Source: Streptomyces sp. V4I8
GTDB taxonomy: Bacteria; Actinomycetota; Actinomycetes; Streptomycetales; Streptomycetaceae
Reading direction: 5' to 3'
Assembly (NCBI RefSeq): GCF_041261225.1
Contig: NZ_JBGCCN010000002.1
Coordinates: 186,001-250,000 of the forward strand
DNA length: 64,000 nucleotides
The notes beneath the pieces were generated by a model. The model was not told the origin of the DNA, did not search any database, and was given only the letters and a program-made list of their open reading frames with translations. A program made the position numbers and the translations under genes. Below are positions 53,006 through 61,483 of the stretch, piece after piece (positions within the stretch are counted from its first letter, which is position 1; every line of letters begins with the position of its first letter).

Positions 53006-54504
53006 GGTTGTCAATTCCTTTGTGTATGTAGAGGTGTCTGGCCTTGCTGGTCGGGCCTGCGGGTTGGCTACTGTCGGTGATCTTGCTGGGGTCAGAGGGG
53101 GAGGCGGTCGGGGAAGGCGGGCATGAAGTGGTTCATGGCGCGTTTCCAGCCGAGGGTGCCGGTGCCGCGGACGCGGCCTTTGGGGATGGGACCGTCGCCG
53201 TCGATGTGGCGGCCTTGGATGCGGCGGATGCCGAGGTAGAGGAGTTTGACGGCGGCGTCGTCGCTGGGGAAGTGGCCGCGCGTCTTGGTGATCTTGCGGA
53301 GCTGGTAGTTCAGGGATTCGATGGCGTTGGTCGTGTATATGACCCTGCGTATCTCGTGGTCGAAGGCGAGGAAGGGGATGAATTCTTCCCAGGCCCGTTC
53401 CCAACTGGCAATCAGGCCAGGGTAGTTCTTGCCGTAGTTTGACCGGAGCTCGTCCAGCGCGGTCAGTGCCTCGGATTCGGTGGCGGCGGTGTAGATCGGT
53501 TTGAGGGCGGCGGTCACCTGCTTGCGGTCACCGTGCGACACGTATTTCATCGAGCTGCGGATCAAGTGGGTCACGCAGGTCTGGACCAGGGCTTTCTCCC
53601 AGACTGTGGTGATGGCGTCGGGCAGGCCTGCCAGCCCGTCGCAGCACACGATCAGGACGTCGCGCAGGCCGCGGTTCTTCAGCTGGGTGAGCACGTTCAG
53701 CCAGAATTTCGAGCCCTCGCTGTCCTGCAGCCAGATGCCCAGTACGTTCTTGATGCCGTCCACGTCGACGCCGATCACCAGGTGGGCGGACTTGTTGGTG
53801 ACCATGCCGCTGTCGCGGACCTTCACGGTCAGCGCGTCGATGTAGAGGATGGGGTAGACGTCGTCAACGGCCCGGTTCTGCCAGGCAGTTATCTCGTCCG
53901 CGACCACATCGGTGATCCTGGATACCAGGGCCGGGGACACCTCGCTGCCGTAGACCTCTTTGAGGTGGGCGGTGATGTCGCGGGTGGTCATGCCACGGGC
54001 GTACAGCGACAGCACCATGTCGTCGACCTGGGCCAGACGCCGTCGGCCCTTGGGTACGATCACTGGCTCGAACTCCGACCGGCGGTCCCTGGGCACGTCC
54101 ACCGTGACCGGGCCGGCCACCGTGGTGAGCGTCTTGGGGTAGGAGCCGTTGCGGGCGTTGCCCGAGCCGCGGCCTGCCGGGTCCCCGGCCTCGTAACCGA
54201 GATGGTCGGCCATCTCCACCTGCAAAGCCCGCTCCAGCACCGCCTTCATCATCTGCTGCAGCAGCCCGCCGGCCCCGTCAATACCGACCCCGGCCGCCTC
54301 CGCATCAGCCAGGAGCCGGTCGATCGCCGCCGGCGATAAAGCCCCCGCCAGCCGCCTCGACGCCTCCTCACGCGGCTCTGCGGACTCGGCGTGCGGGCTG
54401 GACTCGTTCATCAGGTCACTCACTGTGCGTCACATTCCTGGTCTCACCCGGGGCCCGACCAGCACCCAGCAAGATCACCCCTTACACAGAGGAGTAAACA
54501 GCCT
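53006..54504 (-). mobile_element. IS256-family element
   Basis: About 1.5 kb. Left end GGTTGTCAATTCCTTTGTG and inverted right end GGCTGTTTACTCCTCTGTG are imperfect repeats, followed inside by CTTGCTGG in both. No 8-bp target duplication is visible; left flank CGTCTAGA and right flank TCGGTTCG differ, so one side may have been rearranged after insertion. Confidence 0.8.
53092..54423 (-). CDS. IS256-family transposase
   Basis: 443 aa from GTG 54423 (ATG 54411 also possible). N-terminal MKAVLERALQVEMADHLGYE, then YARGMTTRDITAHLKEVYG. DDE core: PILYIDALTVKVRDSGMVTN, LIVCCDGLAGLPDAITTVWE, and SWERAWEEFIPFLAFDHEIR with IYTTNAIESLNYQLRK usual for the family. Intact. Confidence 0.94.
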   Translation of the reverse strand: MSDLMNESSPHAESAEPREEASRRLAGALSPAAIDRLLADAEAAGVGIDGAGGLLQQMMKAVLERALQVEMADHLGYEAGDPAGRGSGNARNGSYPKTLTTVAGPVTVDVPRDRRSEFEPVIVPKGRRRLAQVDDMVLSLYARGMTTRDITAHLKEVYGSEVSPALVSRITDVVADEITAWQNRAVDDVYPILYIDALTVKVRDSGMVTNKSAHLVIGVDVDGIKNVLGIWLQDSEGSKFWLNVLTQLKNRGLRDVLIVCCDGLAGLPDAITTVWEKALVQTCVTHLIRSSMKYVSHGDRKQVTAALKPIYTAATESEALTALDELRSNYGKNYPGLIASWERAWEEFIPFLAFDHEIRRVIYTTNAIESLNYQLRKITKTRGHFPSDDAAVKLLYLGIRRIQGRHIDGDGPIPKGRVRGTGTLGWKRAMNHFMPAFPDRLPL

Positions 54505-54685
54505 CGGTTCGTGCCATCGAACCTTGACCGCCCTGGTCACCGGGATGCCACAGTTGCTGTCTACTTCGTTCGCACTGCCGGACGGCTCCGCGGTATCGCG
54601 GGCACGGGACTCGAACTGTGCAGCATGCGGTCCAAGATGAAGCCCTCCCGTCCCGCCGACCCAGCCGAACAGCGCCCCGAGGACC
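54505..54685 (+). repeat. 181-bp inverted repeat, left arm
   Basis: Identical, in opposite orientation, to 55699-55879. Starts directly at the right edge of IS256. On the minus strand it reads VLGALFGWVGGTGGLHLGPH, AAQFESRARDTAEPSGSANE, which I do not recognise. Confidence 0.9.
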
Positions 54686-55147
54686 CGCTCCTGCGCCATA
54701 GTCCGTGTCCGGAAGTGCTGCTCCCGACGACAAGGTTTAAGGACTCGACGCTGTCCGTGCTGGCCTCGCCTCACCTGCAACTCCGTCGTTGCTGAAGGCC
54801 GCGTCGCCAACTTCGAAGCGGTCGAACAGCAGACGGGAGGTAGGGCCGGTGTCCCTTCTCGTTCGTCAACGCGTAATCCTCGTGGCCCACTCCAAACGCA
54901 CAACGACCGCCCGCTCCGTGGACGACGATCCCTAGGCGGTCACCCCCCTGCGAGAATCGGACAATGAGCCTCAAGCGCGTTGCTGGAAACAAGCCTTGCT
55001 GTGAGACTCGGGGCGCCTGACCGGAGAATTTCGTCGGCGTCTCCAGTGGGCGGCCTCAAGACTCGCGACGCTCGGACTCTTTCCGTCGCACCTACCGGAT
55101 GCCGTTCGGGCTCTCCGCCAGTCTCCAGCGAGAAACCGGAGAAGCTC
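54686..55147. other. upstream region of the lectin gene
   Basis: No gene seen in 460 bp. Probably contains the lectin promoter; I cannot place -35/-10 boxes with confidence. Confidence 0.4.
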
Positions 55148-55657
55148 ATGTCCACACGACGTAGATTGTCCGTGCTCGTCACCGCGGTGTTAGCGGTGCT
55201 GGCCCTCTCCGTGGCCGGTGCACCTGCGCAGGCCGCAGGCTTCAGCCCGATCAACGTCTGGAACTCGAGTCACTGTCTCGACAATGCCACCGAGAACGCC
55301 GCGAAGCTCCATATGTGGTCGTGCACCGGTGGTTCCGAGCAGAAGTGGCTCGCAGGGTTCAATACCCAGACCGGCCTGTTCACCTTCACCAACCAGCGCA
55401 CGGGACGGTGCATCACCGCGCCGGCCTCGGGGTCAGGGACGGTCACGATGGCGTTTTGCAACGCCGCCGCGACCACCCAGCAGTGGCGCGTCTTCTTCGC
55501 GGACAACCCCAACGGGCCGCCCTCAGGCTGGTACCAGGTCTGGCAGAACGTGTCGAGCGGGCTCTGTCTGTCGACGCCCAGCGTACGAAACGGCACCCTC
55601 CTGCAAGCGACGACCTGCGATCCCTCCCACCAGTACTACAGGTGGCACCAGCAGTAG
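55148..55657 (+). CDS. secreted ricin-type beta-trefoil lectin domain protein
   Basis: 169 aa from ATG 55148, with CGGAGAAG just upstream. Signal peptide MSTRRRLSVLVTAVLAVLAL, cleavage near APAQA-AG. The mature part is one trefoil: NVWNSSHCLDNATENAAKLH, MWSCTGGSEQKWLAGFNTQT, NQRTGRCITAPASGSGTVTM, AFCNAAATTQQWRVFFADN, NVSSGLCLSTPSVRNGTLLQ. Paired Cys and QxW repeats (EQKW, QQW; the third is YYRW) are present. No catalytic domain, so it is a stand-alone secreted sugar-binding or structural protein. It lies between the two 181-bp inverted repeats. Confidence 0.88.
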   Translation: MSTRRRLSVLVTAVLAVLALSVAGAPAQAAGFSPINVWNSSHCLDNATENAAKLHMWSCTGGSEQKWLAGFNTQTGLFTFTNQRTGRCITAPASGSGTVTMAFCNAAATTQQWRVFFADNPNGPPSGWYQVWQNVSSGLCLSTPSVRNGTLLQATTCDPSHQYYRWHQQ

Positions 55658-55698
55658 GAGCCCGCAGGACAGGAAACGAGACCATCGAGAGGATCTCA

Positions 55699-55879
55699 GG
55701 TCCTCGGGGCGCTGTTCGGCTGGGTCGGCGGGACGGGAGGGCTTCATCTTGGACCGCATGCTGCACAGTTCGAGTCCCGTGCCCGCGATACCGCGGAGCC
55801 GTCCGGCAGTGCGAACGAAGTAGACAGCAACTGTGGCATCCCGGTGACCAGGGCGGTCAAGGTTCGATGGCACGAACCG
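55699..55879 (-). repeat. 181-bp inverted repeat, right arm
   Basis: Perfect complement of 54505-54685 over 181 bases. Together the arms bracket 1013 bp holding only the lectin gene. Confidence 0.9.
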
Positions 55880-55984
55880 CTCACTGGTCCATCTTCGGTG
55901 GCAATCAGTCAAGGTTCAGTGGCACGGGACATCTCCCGAGGACAGACATGCAACCACTCACGTCTGTCGCGTGTCCCTCAGTTC

Positions 55985-57028
55985 ATGACCTCAGCTGCCG
56001 ATCCGCCGGACTGGCCGCACTGCGGTGATGGAGCCGACCTGACAGCTGGCGATCCGATCGGCTGCCGCGGTCGGCGCGTGGAACCCTACGCCGCGTGCCT
56101 GGCTCACCTCGCTGCCGACCAGCGAGACACCTATCTCGCTGCTCTCGCCCCTGGCAGCGACCTCGATCACCGCGGCACAGAACTCGCGGAGCCCCTCCTC
56201 CAACGACTCCTCGACGCTGTATGCGATTCGGATACTCAAGGTCCCAGGATCGGCAACGCCTCATTCGGCTGGGCCACGTTCACTGGCGACGCCAGGTTCA
56301 GCTCGGCAACGTTCCTCGGTGATGCCTCGTTCCCCTGCACCATCTTCGCTGGCGACGCCTCGTTCTATTTGGCAACCTTTACCGGTAAGGCCACGTTCGG
56401 CTCGGCAACGTTCCACAGCGACGCCTCGTTCGGATACACCACCTTCGCTGGCGACGCCTCGTTCGTTTTGGCAACCTTCACTGGCTACACCGGGTTTTAC
56501 TCGGCCACCTTCACCGGCTACACCGAGTTCACCTTTGCCACCTTCGCCGACGACGCCAGGTTCGACTCAGCAACCTTCACTGGCAGTGCCATATTCAGAG
56601 GAACCACCTTCACCCGCAAGGCCCATTTCGACTCCACCACCTTCACCGACACGGCCTGGTTCGAGTCGGCCGTGTTTGAGCGGTCCCCGCAAATAGGCCC
56701 ACTGGTATGCGGAGGCGAGCTCGATCTGTCGTCCGCGTCGTTCGGGGGCCCGGTGACGGTCGAGGCGGCTGCACGGCGAGTGGTGTGCCATCGCACACGC
56801 TGGTCGTCATCGGCCAGCCTGAGGTTGCGGTATGCCGAGGTCGACTTCACCGATGCAGTCTTCGAGTATCCGCTGAGCATCGCCGCTCACCCCCGCCGCT
56901 TCGCCCTGCCCGAGGGCGGGGTGTTGGAGGAAACCTCCTTGTCCGGAGTACCCGCGACTGCACGCATGCTGTCCCTTCAGGGAGTGGACGCAGCCCACAT
57001 GGTCCTCACTGAGCCTTCGCCAACTTGA
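55985..57028 (+). pseudogene. pentapeptide-like repeat protein, C-terminus cut by IS5
   Basis: ATG 55985: MTSAADPPDWPHCGDGADLT, CLAHLAADQRDTYLAALAPG, the usual lead-in of this Streptomyces family. Then about 14 near-repeats of A(T/S)F.G.A.F units (GNASFGWATFTGDARFSSAT ... GYTEFTFATFADDARFDSAT). A second part follows: PLVCGGELDLSSASFGGPVT, RRFALPEGGVLEETSLSG, LQGVDAAHMVLTE. The family normally runs on into further repeats and a membrane or ATPase part; here the frame leaves the family at about 57010, the IS5-type element edge, and stops at 57028. Function unknown. Confidence 0.8.
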
Positions 57029-57112
57029 AGTTGCTGGTCAAAGGGCTGGTGTGGTCGGCGCTCGGAGTGCTCATGCTGGTCGTGGGCGGAAGCCCTCGGT
57101 GAAGATCGTCCG

Positions 57113-57946
57113 TCAGCGGTTGACTTCGAGGTTCGTCAGGACGAGCAGGGCCCGCAGGAGTTGGGTGGCGCGGGCGGGGTCGGTGCGGAGTTTGGTGAGG
57201 GTCCGCCAGTTCTTGAGGTGGGCGAAGCCGTGTTCGACCAGTGCGCGTCCGACGGCGAGGACGCGGTTGGCTACCTTTTGCCCCGGGGTCAGCTTGTGGG
57301 TTCGACTGGCCGCGTAGCCGGTGACGATCACGGGGTCGAGGATGTCGTTGTCCAGGCCGCGGAAGCCGAGGTCGGCCAGCGCTCCGAGGCCGGCGGCGCG
57401 TAGGTGGGCCAGGATGTGGTCGTGGCGGGCGGCGGTGTTGTCGTGGGTGCGCCCGGGCCGGGCGGCGGATATCCAGATCAGGCGGCCGTTCTCGTCGGTC
57501 AGGGCGAGGAAGTGCAGGCCGTGGCGTCGGTGTTTTCCGGAGTAGTTGCGGCGGTCGGCCTTTCCGGTGCGGCGCTGGGTGGGGATGAGGGTGCCATCGA
57601 TCAGGACCGCTTCCCCGCCCCGCTTGACGATCTTCTTCAGGGCGCGGTCCAGGCGCGGGGCCTGGGCGGCGAGTAGTCCGATCAGTTCGTCGCGCCAGCG
57701 GCGGACGGTCGACTCGGAGACGTTGTTGCCGCCGGCCATGTCGGCCAGGCGCTGGTCGTGGCGCAGTATGGCCAGGACGATCACCGCGATCTTCCCGGGC
57801 GGCAGGATGCGCCAGCGGGAGCGTATCGCCTTCAGGTGGCGGCGTAGCAGGTCGGCGAGGTGGTTGACGGTGCGCGTGGACAGCGGCAGGCGGCACTGGT
57901 AGACAAGCGGGCAGGTGTCCTCGGCGTGCTCTTTGGTTTTCGTCAC
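57113..57946 (-). CDS. IS5-family transposase (HTH/DDE_4 type)
   Basis: 277 aa: CPLVYQCRLPLSTRTVNHLA, HTH GGNNVSESTVRRWRDELIG, DDE core GEAVLIDGTLIPTQRRTGKA (first Asp), FLALTDENGRLIWISAARPG, ALADLGFRGLDNDILDPVIV (second), RALVEHGFAHLKNWRTL (Glu). Intact. The gene at 58019-58474 lies 72 bp upstream on the same strand and may belong to the same element. I could not define its terminal repeats; the left edge is near 57010, inside the pentapeptide gene. Confidence 0.9.
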   Translation of the reverse strand: MTKTKEHAEDTCPLVYQCRLPLSTRTVNHLADLLRRHLKAIRSRWRILPPGKIAVIVLAILRHDQRLADMAGGNNVSESTVRRWRDELIGLLAAQAPRLDRALKKIVKRGGEAVLIDGTLIPTQRRTGKADRRNYSGKHRRHGLHFLALTDENGRLIWISAARPGRTHDNTAARHDHILAHLRAAGLGALADLGFRGLDNDILDPVIVTGYAASRTHKLTPGQKVANRVLAVGRALVEHGFAHLKNWRTLTKLRTDPARATQLLRALLVLTNLEVNR

Positions 57947-58018
57947 ACAATTCCAACGGCCGCCGGGGACACCGTGGTTACGCCTCTGCTGCCACTGGAC
58001 CCGTCATGCCGGAGGAGA

Positions 58019-58474
58019 TCACAGGCGGGTGGTGAACCGGCCGTCGGGTTGTTTGCGCAGCCAGCCGCGGTCGGTGAGTCTGATCAGTTTGCCGCGCAGC
58101 GGTTCCAGTTTGGACTTCACGCTGACGTCTACTCCCAGCGTTTCGCCTACTTGCCGGGCCGTGACCGGTCCGCCGGCTTGGCGCACGACGGTGAGGATGC
58201 GCTGGTAGTCCGGCGGGAGCATGGTCTCCTGTGTGTCCGGGCCGCGGTGCGGGACGAGCATCACGGCCCGCCCCGCCACCTGACCCGGCGCCGGGGAGAT
58301 TGAGGCGCGATCACCTGCGATCTCTTCGCTCACTCGCTCGAGGACTCTCTCGGCGACGGCGAGTTCGTCCCTCTCGGATCGAACCCTGGCCAGCTGCTCG
58401 GTCAGCTGTTCTTCGAGGTCGTCCAGTTCCGCACGGCGGGCGGTGATCCGTTCCAGCAGTTCGGGATCCAGCAT
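58019..58474 (-). CDS. coiled-coil / winged-helix protein beside an IS5 transposase
   Basis: 151 aa from ATG 58474. Residues 1-55 are a charged coiled coil (LLERITARRAELDDLEEQLT, EQLARVRSERDELAVAERVL). A linker follows (SPAPGQVAGRAVML). Residues about 88-151 are a winged helix: DYQRILTVVRQAGGPVTARQ, VGETLGVDVSVKSKLEPLRG, KLIRLTDRGWLRKQPDGRF. Same layout as 11436-11834 and 60856-61380. Same strand as and upstream of the IS5 transposase. Whether it lies inside that element is unproven. Confidence 0.75.
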   Translation of the reverse strand: MLDPELLERITARRAELDDLEEQLTEQLARVRSERDELAVAERVLERVSEEIAGDRASISPAPGQVAGRAVMLVPHRGPDTQETMLPPDYQRILTVVRQAGGPVTARQVGETLGVDVSVKSKLEPLRGKLIRLTDRGWLRKQPDGRFTTRL

Positions 58475-58649
58475 GCAGCGGATGGTAAGGGGCGGTCGGA
58501 CTACCAGGGGCACGAACCCAGAAGATGCTGCTGGACCCGTCGGCGGCATCGTGTCACAGCGGGGGCTGGAGGGCTTGCCTGGTGTTCTGATCCGATGAAC
58601 TCGCCAAAGCGTCCGGTTAGGATGCCTGGGCAGGATGGAGGGGGTCGCA

Positions 58650-59171
58650 ATGCCGCAGAACGCGGCCCGGGTCACCGTGATCATGCCTGACGGGCAGGAG
58701 TTGCGCGCCTGCCTGTATGAGCGTCGGCGCGCGGCAGTCGGATGGCAGTACCGGGTGGGCATCACCGGCTGGGCAGTTGGCGGCAGCGGCCGTACGGAGC
58801 CTGCGGAACAGAGCGTCTGGCTCGACGCCCGTCATGTCCGCCCCCTCGAAGGCGGCGACTACAGTCGGATCCCCACCCTCGCTAATCCCACCGCCGACGG
58901 GCGGCAGGCCTGGACAGTACAAGATCTCCCTCACCGCCCCGGCCACCCCGGCGCACGCCTGATCCACGTCATCGGCTGCCAGCCCCACGCCACACCCATC
59001 ACTCTCGACCAGGCCCTCGACATCCTCCGCCAACCCCGCACCGTCTCCTGCCGTGAATGCAACGCCGCCACCTCACTCCCCACCACGGCCGATCCGTTGC
59101 CTCCGCAACAAGACCGCGCTCCGCTCAGAGAAAGGGATCGCCATCCGGAGGAACGGCAGCGGCACGGATGA
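58650..59171 (+). CDS. DUF6233 domain protein
   Basis: 173 aa from ATG 58650 with GGAGGGGG upstream. MPDGQELRACLYERRRAAVG, EQSVWLDARHVRPLEGGDYS, WTVQDLPHRPGHPGARLIHV, IGCQPHATPITLDQALDILR, CRECNAATSL. These blocks are typical of DUF6233 proteins, which are numerous in Streptomyces accessory DNA. The C-terminal C-x2-C and upstream Cys may bind a metal. Function unknown. Confidence 0.85.
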   Translation: MPQNAARVTVIMPDGQELRACLYERRRAAVGWQYRVGITGWAVGGSGRTEPAEQSVWLDARHVRPLEGGDYSRIPTLANPTADGRQAWTVQDLPHRPGHPGARLIHVIGCQPHATPITLDQALDILRQPRTVSCRECNAATSLPTTADPLPPQQDRAPLRERDRHPEERQRHG

Positions 59172-59198
59172 TCAGAGAGGGGGCTGGCAGGATGGGCG

Positions 59199-59355
59199 TA
59201 TGAGCGAGGACGCATTGGAAGCAGCGCAGCAGGCATACCAGTCGGCACAGGAAGCGCTGCAAACCGCCCGCCGGAAGCTGGCCGAGGCCGTCTTGGATGC
59301 CTATGCGAACGGCGAGCCGGTGGGTCGGATTGCCGAAGGGTGCGGCTCGTTCTGA
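59199..59355 (+). pseudogene. small coiled-coil/HTH protein, cut by ISKra4
   Basis: ATG 59199: MSEDALEAAQQAYQSAQEAL, QTARRKLAEAVLDAYANGEP, VGRIAE, where the usual continuation would be an HTH (RIAEATGxSRxxV). At 59338 the sequence becomes the ISKra4 end, and the frame stops at 59355. The intact gene was probably a short DNA-binding protein. Confidence 0.75.
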
Positions 59356-59367
59356 GTGAGATCGCGG

Positions 59368-60796
59368 TCAGGCAGTAAGGGCGTATCTCGCCTGGTCATG
59401 GGCTGGGTAGAGCCGTTGATGTTCCTTGGCGAGATGATGTTTCCAGTAGGCGTCAAGATCACCGTTAGCGGCGGCGGCACGGAGTTTCAGGACGGCTTCG
59501 GCGCCGTCGAGACCCCAGCGGGCTCCGCTGATGTCGAGACGGTCGGCGACGAGATGGCGGGCCGCGCCTTCGATGATCCCGGTGGCGATGGGCCAGCCGG
59601 CCGCGAGGGCCTTCTCGTAGTGCAGGAAATCTGCGTTGCCGCGCAGGTAGCGGACGCAGGTATCGACACCGTGCCGCTGTCCGCCGGTCAACTTGGCCTG
59701 ATCCGTGGAAGCACCAGGCCGCCGCCCACAACCTCTCCAGGACGTGGATGATGTCGATGACGATGTGCGCCTCGACGTGGTGGAGACGGGCTTCGGCCTG
59801 GACGAGGTCGAGTTGATGGCGGGCGCCGTCGACCAGGACCACCCAGGTGCGGCGATGTTCGGGGTCGCGGGCCTGCGCGTGCTCGAAGACCTGCGCCACA
59901 ACGTGCTCGGCGTCGTGTTCCACCGAGCCGCACAGCCACTTGTCCCGGGCAACGGGGCCGGGCCGGCGGATGTGCCCGTCCGTGAAGCCGCCGGGCGGCG
60001 TGATCACATCGTGCGGCCGGCGGGGTGCCGGTTCGGCGTCGTAGACCGCGCCGAGCGTGGCCATGCGTTTTCTGCCGTTCTTCTCCCCGGCGGCCAGACG
60101 CGTGCGAAAGGCGTGCTGCCGCTTTTCGGCGGCCTGCCGGGTGGCCTCCCGCAGGGCCTCGGGCCTCATCACGATGCCCTTGCCGTCCGCGGACAGCACC
60201 AACACTGTTGCCGGAGCGCAGGGTTGAACGATTCTGGCGTTGTAGAAGGCGTCGACGTCACCGGCGGCCTCGACGAGCAGACCGGCGAGCCGACGCTTGC
60301 CGAGCACGCGGCCGCACCGCCGGATGATCGTCTCGTGGGCCGCGTCGTAGGACATCCGGGTGGCCGCCTGGACGGCGAGGCGGGCCAGACCGTGCGAGTG
60401 TCGGCCCCGCGGCAGTGACAGCACCGCATCCGCCGGGTGCACGTTCGACGCCTCCAGGCGCCTCCAGGCGAGGCGGGAGACGGTCACCGTGCCGAACACC
60501 GTGGCCAGCAGCCGGCCATGGCCCCTCTCCAGCCGCGGCCGCGGCAGACCGTCCGTACCGATCACGCGGGGCCGCAAGCTCGCCACAGCCTCCTGCTCGC
60601 GCCGCTCCCGCAGGTCCAGGTGATCCTGGAACAGCTGCCGCAGCAGGTCACGGCCCCTGTCTTCCAAGAGATCCTCCAGCTCATGATGGGCCAGATCGCC
60701 AGTCGTCGGCGATGCCAGCTCCGTCACGAGCATGCTGAATAAATTCGCCGCCGCCTCAAAGTCGTCAGCACTCGGCGGCGTGTCGTACCGTTCCAC
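59368..60796 (-). pseudogene. ISKra4-family transposase, single frameshift
   Basis: Start GTG 60796 with GGAAGAAG upstream: DFEAAANLFSMLVTELASPT, GRLLATVFGTVTVSRLAWRR, HGLARLAVQAATRMSYDAAH. DDE region: VLVLSADGKGIVMRPEALRE, RRTWVVLVDGARHQLDLVQA, HIVIDIIHVLERLWAAAWCF. The frame then shifts by one base near 59700; the rest, DQAKLTGGQRHGVDTCVRYL, GWPIATGIIEGAARHLVADR (Glu), DISGARWGLDGAEAVLKLRA, is in another frame ending at 59370. Single-base loss or sequence error. Confidence 0.88.
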
Positions 60797-60799
60797 GGC

Positions 60800-60853
60800 G
60801 TTCTTCTTCCTACGGGCGTTTCGGTTGGCACCTACGAACGTAGGAAGAAGAAC
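60800..60853. promoter_or_regulatory. 15-bp inverted repeat between accessory and transposase genes
   Basis: GTTCTTCTTCCTACG (60800-60814) and its exact complement (60839-60853), 24-bp spacer. It lies in the 59-bp gap between the two ISKra4 genes, over the probable transposase ribosome site. It could be an operator, an RNA stem controlling translation, or a protein-binding site for the winged-helix partner. Confidence 0.6.
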
Positions 60854-60855
60854 CC

Positions 60856-61380
60856 TCAGCCGCCAGAACCCTGGCCCAACGGCCCACTGTCCTCGGCGTG
60901 TTCGAGCAGCGCGAACAGGCCCGGACTGTCCTCGCTCAGCCAGCCCCGGCGCGCGAGCCGCTTCAGTTTCACCCGCACCGATTCCACCTTCGAGGGGCCC
61001 TCGCCCCGGCCGATCGCCACCGAGACCGCCTTCGACCGCATCGGCCGCCCCGCCGCGATGAGCACCTCCATGATGTCCCGGTACCCAGACGGCAGCAGCG
61101 ATGCGTCCATCCCCGCCTCCCGCTCGGGCACCGTCACCACCCCGATCGGCGACTCCCCTCCCGCCCGCTGCGGCCCCGCCGCAGGCCGCGGCACCGGCTC
61201 CTCGGCCGCCGCGTCGTCGAGGACCTCCCGCACCACCGCCCGGGCGACCTCCACCTGCGCGAGCATCTCCTCGAACGCCTCCAGTTGCTCGCTCAGCTCC
61301 GCTACCTGCACCCGCAGTTCGCCCACCCGTTCCCCGATAGCCGACTCACGCCGTTCCAGCTCCTCCAGCAGGGACACCAT
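60856..61380 (-). CDS. coiled-coil / winged-helix accessory protein of an ISKra4 element
   Basis: 174 aa from ATG 61380. Residues 1-60 are a long coiled coil (VSLLEELERRESAIGERVGE, LRVQVAELSEQLEAFEEMLA). A Pro/Ala linker runs to about 95. The winged helix is at 98-160: GYRDIMEVLIAAGRPMRSKA, VSVAIGRGEGPSKVESVRVK, LKRLARRGWLSEDSPGLFAL. Lies inside the terminal repeats, upstream of the transposase on the same strand. Same layout as 11436-11834 and 58019-58474. Probably acts with the transposase or regulates it (inference). Confidence 0.82.
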   Translation of the reverse strand: MVSLLEELERRESAIGERVGELRVQVAELSEQLEAFEEMLAQVEVARAVVREVLDDAAAEEPVPRPAAGPQRAGGESPIGVVTVPEREAGMDASLLPSGYRDIMEVLIAAGRPMRSKAVSVAIGRGEGPSKVESVRVKLKRLARRGWLSEDSPGLFALLEHAEDSGPLGQGSGG

Positions 61381-61483
61381 CACCCCACCCCCTCACCCAG
61401 AAGGTAGAAGCGACCAGCACTCACCACCAGCCCACCCACACAAAACGCCAGCTCAGCCAGTCACTCGAAACGAGCCGGACCCA

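Larger units (their letters stand above)
59338..61483 (-). mobile_element. ISKra4-type element carrying an accessory winged-helix gene
   Basis: 2146 bp. Left end GGGTGCGGCTCGTTCTGAGT and inverted right end GGGTCCGGCTCGTTTCGAGT match at 17 of 20 bases. The element contains the transposase gene (frameshifted) and, upstream on the same strand, the coiled-coil/winged-helix gene, with a 15-bp inverted repeat between them. It sits between two truncated genes, with no clear target duplication. Confidence 0.85.

Noticed and set aside
54505..54685. tRNA-like feature in the 181-bp repeat (GGACTCGAACTG)
   Set aside because: Resembles a T-arm only over a few bases; no acceptor stem or anticodon arm can be drawn.
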